A stretch of 9,733 bases of DNA from Pseudorhodobacter sp. (lineage in GTDB: Bacteria; Pseudomonadota; Alphaproteobacteria; Rhodobacterales; Rhodobacteraceae): contig JACMNW010000108.1 in NCBI GenBank assembly GCA_014378345.1, forward strand, positions 1-9,733, in the 5' to 3' direction. This document shows, piece by piece, positions 6,898-9,733 of this stretch. The notes under the pieces are model-generated. The model was not told where the DNA came from and ran no database searches. It was given only the letters and a program-made list of their open reading frames with translations. The position numbers and the translations under genes were made by a program. Within the stretch, counting starts at the first letter, position 1, and every line of letters begins with the position of its first letter.

Positions 6898-8265
6898 TTA
6901 CTTTGTCCCCTTTTGATGTGAGGCTTTTATAACACGTAATCTTTCCATCAGTCTTATGGCCAAACCTTGTTTATTTTCCTGCCGGGCGCGGCCAATTGCC
7001 AAAGCACCGGGGGGAACATCGGTAGATATCACGGATCCTGATGCGGTCATCGCATCGGCCCCCACAGTAACAGGGGCCACTAACATTGTATCAGACCCAA
7101 TGAAAACACGTGGCCCAATCGTGGTTTTGTGTTTCATCACGCCGTCATAGTTGCAGGTCACGGTGCCTGCGCCGATATTGGTAAATTCCCCTACGTCAGC
7201 ATCGCCAAGATAGGTCAAATGGCCAACTTTAACGCCTTCGGCCAGCGTTGAATTCTTGATTTCGACAAAATTACCGACATGCACATCTTCGGAAAGCTCG
7301 GTACCGGGGCGCAGGCGTGCAAAAGGGCCTACGGTCGCGCCCCGACTGATATGGCAGCCTTCCAGATGGCAAAAGCCTTTGATCTCGGCCCCGCTTTCCA
7401 CCGTGACGCCGGGACCAAAAATCACGTTCGGGCCGATCATGGCGTCGCGGCCAACAAAGGTATCCAGCGCGAAGAACACGGTTTCGGGTGCTGTCATGGA
7501 AACACCATTGTCAAACGCCTCGGCCCGGGCGCGGGCTTGAAATGCGGCCTCCGCAGCGGCCAATTCGACACGGGTGTTGATGCCCAGCGTTTCCGCCTCA
7601 TCGCATTGCACCACGCCTGCGGACAGACCTCTTGCGCGTGCAATGCCTACAATATCGGTCAAATAGTATTCGCCCGACGCATTGTTATTGCCCACAGTGG
7701 CCACCAATTCGGCCAATGTGCTTACATCGGCGCAAATCACCCCGGAATTGCACAGGGTGACGGCGCGTTCAGCGTCAGATGCGTCTTTATATTCAACAAT
7801 CCGCTCCAGCATATCGCCTGCTAAGATCAGGCGGCCATAGCGCCCCGGATCAACGGCCTGAAAGCCCAAGACAACAACGTCGTGACGGGCGCGCGCGGCC
7901 AGCATCGCCTCCAGCGTTTCGGCGCGGATAAACGGGGTATCACCGTACAAGATGAAAACATCCCCTGTAAAATCGGTCAAAGCGGGTAGCGCCTCGGCGA
8001 CAGCATGGCCAGTGCCGAGACGTTCGCGCTGTTCAACCACAATCGCGGTATCATCAAAGGCCAAAGCGGCCTTCGTTACGGCTTCGGCCCCATGCCCTGC
8101 GACAACAACAACCCGCTCTGGCCCCAAAGCCTGGCCCGCGCGCAAGGCGTGGTGCAGCAATGGGGCTGCACCCACATGGTGCAGAACCTTCGGCAAATCA
8201 GAATTCATTCGCGTGCCCTGGCCCGCAGCAAGCACAATCAAAGAAACTGGCAATGAAACCCGCAT
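6898..8265 (-). CDS. glmU: Bifunctional UDP-N-acetylglucosamine pyrophosphorylase / glucosamine-1-phosphate N-acetyltransferase
   Basis: Acetylates glucosamine-1-phosphate and couples it to UTP, giving UDP-N-acetylglucosamine; cytoplasmic trimer in known members. It has 455 residues, the usual length. The N-terminal nucleotidyltransferase domain shows LAAGQGTRM (Arg19) with Lys26 in LPKVLHH, and the metal-site aspartate in LYGDTPF. The C-terminal left-handed beta-helix has repeated hexapeptide turns (for example IGPNVIFGPGVTVESG) and the acetyltransferase segment HLTYLGDADVGEFTNIGAGT followed by CNYDG. The frame stays open to 8439, but the extra 58 residues are unlike the family, and AAGGA (8275-8279) lies nine bases before the ATG at 8263-8265. 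First gene of glmU-glmS-alkD, divergent from gph. It ends exactly where glmS begins. Confidence 0.98.
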   Translation of the reverse strand: MRVSLPVSLIVLAAGQGTRMNSDLPKVLHHVGAAPLLHHALRAGQALGPERVVVVAGHGAEAVTKAALAFDDTAIVVEQRERLGTGHAVAEALPALTDFTGDVFILYGDTPFIRAETLEAMLAARARHDVVVLGFQAVDPGRYGRLILAGDMLERIVEYKDASDAERAVTLCNSGVICADVSTLAELVATVGNNNASGEYYLTDIVGIARARGLSAGVVQCDEAETLGINTRVELAAAEAAFQARARAEAFDNGVSMTAPETVFFALDTFVGRDAMIGPNVIFGPGVTVESGAEIKGFCHLEGCHISRGATVGPFARLRPGTELSEDVHVGNFVEIKNSTLAEGVKVGHLTYLGDADVGEFTNIGAGTVTCNYDGVMKHKTTIGPRVFIGSDTMLVAPVTVGADAMTASGSVISTDVPPGALAIGRARQENKQGLAIRLMERLRVIKASHQKGTK

Positions 8266-8270
8266 AAAAT

Positions 8271-8280
8271 TCTTTCCTTT
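8271..8280 (-). promoter_or_regulatory. Ribosome binding site deciding the glmU start
   Basis: Read on the minus strand this is AAAGGAAAGA, with the AAGGA core nine bases from the ATG at 8263-8265. It decides for the 455-residue GlmU against the longer frame that begins at 8439. Confidence 0.75.
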
Positions 8281-8369
8281 AAGATGTCTACGTTTTACCG
8301 GGTTATGACAATGCCGCAAGGTCCCGTCTATCACTTGTCTTTTCGCAGCGTTACAACTTGGGAATACCA
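8281..8369. promoter_or_regulatory. Divergent intergenic region between glmU and gph
   Basis: With the glmU ribosome site, this gap of about 104 bases must hold the promoters for the leftward glmU operon and, unless transcription comes from elsewhere, for gph. It is richer in A and T than the flanking genes. On the minus strand TTGTCA could serve as a -35 for glmU, but no convincing -10 is seen. For gph, TTGGGA just before the ATG at 8370 gives a modest ribosome site. No clear operator, riboswitch or CtrA-type box was recognised. Confidence 0.35.
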
Positions 8370-9032
8370 ATGCGCACCGTAGTTTTCGATCTGGACGGCA
8401 CCCTTGCCGATACATCCGCCGATCTTTTGGCCGCGGCAAATGCCTGTTTTCGCGGGCTTGGCCACACTGCTATGCTGGATAGTGCTGACACGTTGACCGC
8501 GTTTCATGGTGGGCGCGCGATGCTGCGATTAGGGTTTTCGCGGCTTGGCGGCTATAGCGAGGCAGATGTTGATGCGCAGTACCCCGTTTTACTGGCCGCC
8601 TATGCCGAGGCGATTGACACGCATACCACGCTGTATCCAGGGGCGGTGCGCGCCATAGAAGGCTTGCGGGATGCAGGCTTTGCGCTTGCGATTTGCACCA
8701 ACAAGCCTGCGGGTTTGGCCGAAACCCTGACTCGCAGTCTTGGCATCCGGCACCTGTTCGGGGCCTTGGTCGGCGCAGATACGCTGCCAGTGCGCAAGCC
8801 AGACCCCGCGACCCTGTTTGAGGCAATCGCCCGCGTGGGCGGCGATCCTGCCCGCGCGGTCCTGATCGGAGATACGCAGACAGACCGTGACACTGGCCTT
8901 GCGGCAGCTGTGCCGGTGGTATTGGTGACATTTGGCCCGGAAGGGGCGGGAGTTTCGCGCATGGCCCCCGAAGCGCTGTTGGATCACTATGATGATCTGG
9001 CTGCAGTGGTGCAGCAGCTTCTGGCGCAGTAG
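8370..9032 (+). CDS. gph: Phosphoglycolate phosphatase, HAD superfamily
   Basis: Dephosphorylates 2-phosphoglycolate, which arises from DNA repair and, in some bacteria, from carbon fixation; cytoplasmic. It has 220 residues, typical for Gph. All four HAD motifs are present: FDLDGTLADT (nucleophile Asp7, Asp9), Thr110 in ICTNKPAG, Lys143 in VRKPDP, and GDTQTD (Asp168, Asp172). A helical cap domain spans about residues 16-80. The ATG at 8370 was chosen over a TTG at 8358 because it puts the HAD motif at the usual place and has GGGA about six bases upstream. It lies divergent from glmU and upstream of a nuclease gene in the same direction. Phosphoglycolate as the substrate is the family default; related HAD phosphatases on other sugar phosphates cannot be excluded. 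Confidence 0.88.
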   Translation: MRTVVFDLDGTLADTSADLLAAANACFRGLGHTAMLDSADTLTAFHGGRAMLRLGFSRLGGYSEADVDAQYPVLLAAYAEAIDTHTTLYPGAVRAIEGLRDAGFALAICTNKPAGLAETLTRSLGIRHLFGALVGADTLPVRKPDPATLFEAIARVGGDPARAVLIGDTQTDRDTGLAAAVPVVLVTFGPEGAGVSRMAPEALLDHYDDLAAVVQQLLAQ

Positions 9033-9158
9033 CCGTAATTGAAACGGCCTTTGCGCACCAATATCGTGCCCTACAGTCGCAGCTATCGGCGGCCACCCCG
9101 GCTGTCTATGGGGCAGCCACCTTTGCCACCAAGGCGGCGGCAACCGTGGTTGCACAAA

Positions 9159-9617
9159 ATGGCTGACCCCAGATTTTACCTGCGCGCCGTGTTTTTGGTA
9201 GCGGGTTTGGCGCTTGTCGCAGTTCCCTTGTTAACGGACGGATTTTTGGCCATCGCACGCCCGATTGCGTTTGGAACGGACAACTGCCGCGTTGTGCATG
9301 TGGTTGATGGCGATACCGCTGACATCTGGTGCAGCGGCTCAGGGGTAGAACGCGCGCGCCTTGTGGGGTTTGACGCGCCAGAGCTTTTCTCGCCTAAATG
9401 TGTATCAGAATTGATTGCGGCACAAAAAGCCAAGTGGGCGTTGCGCGGATATTTGTTTGGCGCAACGGGTCTGCGCCTGCAACGCGGCAGACTTGACCGC
9501 TATGATCGACGGCTTGTCACATTATGGCTAGGGGCCGCGTCGCTTTCACAAAAGATGATACAGGGCGGCTACGGACGGGCTTATGGCGGCGGTGTAAGGT
9601 TTGGCTGGTGCGGGTAG
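9159..9617 (+). CDS. Membrane-anchored Staphylococcal-nuclease-like (thermonuclease family) protein
   Basis: A 152-residue protein with one N-terminal hydrophobic segment (about residues 8-25), which should anchor or export it, followed by an SNase fold. The family's key positions are visible: VVDGDT (Asp52, equivalent to Asp21 of S. aureus nuclease), RLVGFDAPE (Arg67 and Glu75, spaced as Arg35/Glu43; Asp72 as Asp40), and RYDRRL (Arg117 or Arg118 for Arg87). Thr41 of the staphylococcal enzyme is replaced by Ala73. Four cysteines (43, 58, 81, 151) would fit disulfides outside the cytoplasm. The domain ends in GWCG, as in many short bacterial members. The start is uncertain: the frame is open back to 9039, but residues upstream of ATG 9159 are Pro/Arg-rich and not family-like, and no strong ribosome site is seen. 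Calcium-dependent nuclease activity is inferred. Confidence 0.85.
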   Translation: MADPRFYLRAVFLVAGLALVAVPLLTDGFLAIARPIAFGTDNCRVVHVVDGDTADIWCSGSGVERARLVGFDAPELFSPKCVSELIAAQKAKWALRGYLFGATGLRLQRGRLDRYDRRLVTLWLGAASLSQKMIQGGYGRAYGGGVRFGWCG

Positions 9618-9733
9618 GGAATAAGGTCAAAATGTTCGATTAATGCAGTTTTTTGGCAATAATGTATGTATGCAGTTACAAATATATTTGATTATAACAA
9701 GTAAAGTAGTGTTACTCTGTCACCAATCTAGCA
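9618..9733. other. AT-rich gene-free tail with a 12-bp palindrome
   Basis: No gene is visible from the nuclease stop to the window end. By hand count about 21 of the last 73 bases are G or C, far below the coding regions. It holds a perfect palindrome CAAATATATTTG (9679-9690) and a short ATGT tandem (about 9662-9671). It could be the promoter and operator region of a gene beyond the edge, or the start of a compositionally different segment. Confidence 0.5.

Noticed and set aside
6898..6914. A glmS leader ribozyme
   Set aside because: glmS begins at the very next base after the glmU stop, so there is no leader that could hold one; such ribozymes are known from Gram-positive bacteria.
8266..8439. 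58-residue N-terminal extension of GlmU
   Set aside because: It would overlap the start of divergent gph, is Arg/Lys/Cys-rich and unlike the family, and the ribosome site at 8271-8280 marks the later ATG.
8470..9155. Long minus-strand frames opposite gph (208 and 188 residues)
   Set aside because: gph has all four HAD motifs in order on the plus strand; the opposite frames show no family features.

Overview
This 9.7 kb window looks like ordinary chromosome from an alphaproteobacterium, most likely a Rhodobacteraceae (Roseobacter-type) species. The evidence is the moderately high GC, the protein flavour of MoaA, GlmU, GlmS and the cyanide-insensitive-type bd oxidase, and the gph / glmU-glmS grouping. 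That placement is from recollection of family sequences, not from a search. I see no rRNA, tRNA, CRISPR array, insertion sequence or phage gene.

Left part (1-2700): a bd-type quinol oxidase operon runs leftward. cydA is complete, cydB is cut by the window edge, and the two overlap in an ATGA. Divergent from cydA lies a small DUF1304-family membrane protein gene. Its reading frame is broken by a -1 shift at a run of seven T, and its start is unclear.

Centre (2700-4390): two adjacent perfect hairpins separate the broken DUF1304 gene from the convergent moaA (molybdenum cofactor step 1, leftward). Divergent from moaA is a small predicted lipoprotein (rightward), which ends at a short hairpin followed by seven T.

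Right-centre (4391-8265): a tight leftward operon, glmU - glmS - alkD. glmU and glmS abut with no spacer (TAAATG) and glmS and alkD overlap by ATGA. GlmS makes glucosamine-6-phosphate. GlmU makes UDP-N-acetylglucosamine from glucosamine-1-phosphate, for peptidoglycan and lipopolysaccharide. AlkD is a HEAT-repeat DNA glycosylase for alkylated bases that seems to be co-transcribed with them.

Right end (8266-9733): a 104-bp divergent region leads rightward into gph (phosphoglycolate phosphatase, HAD family), followed by a membrane-anchored Staphylococcal-nuclease-like protein. The last ~115 bases are strikingly AT-rich, contain a perfect 12-bp palindrome and hold no visible gene. They may mark a regulatory region or the edge of a compositionally different segment.

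I found no convincing new multi-gene system. The best leads are the frameshifted DUF1304 gene, the small lipoprotein with a possible RlpA-like C-terminus, the alkD coupling to glmS, and the AT-rich palindromic tail.
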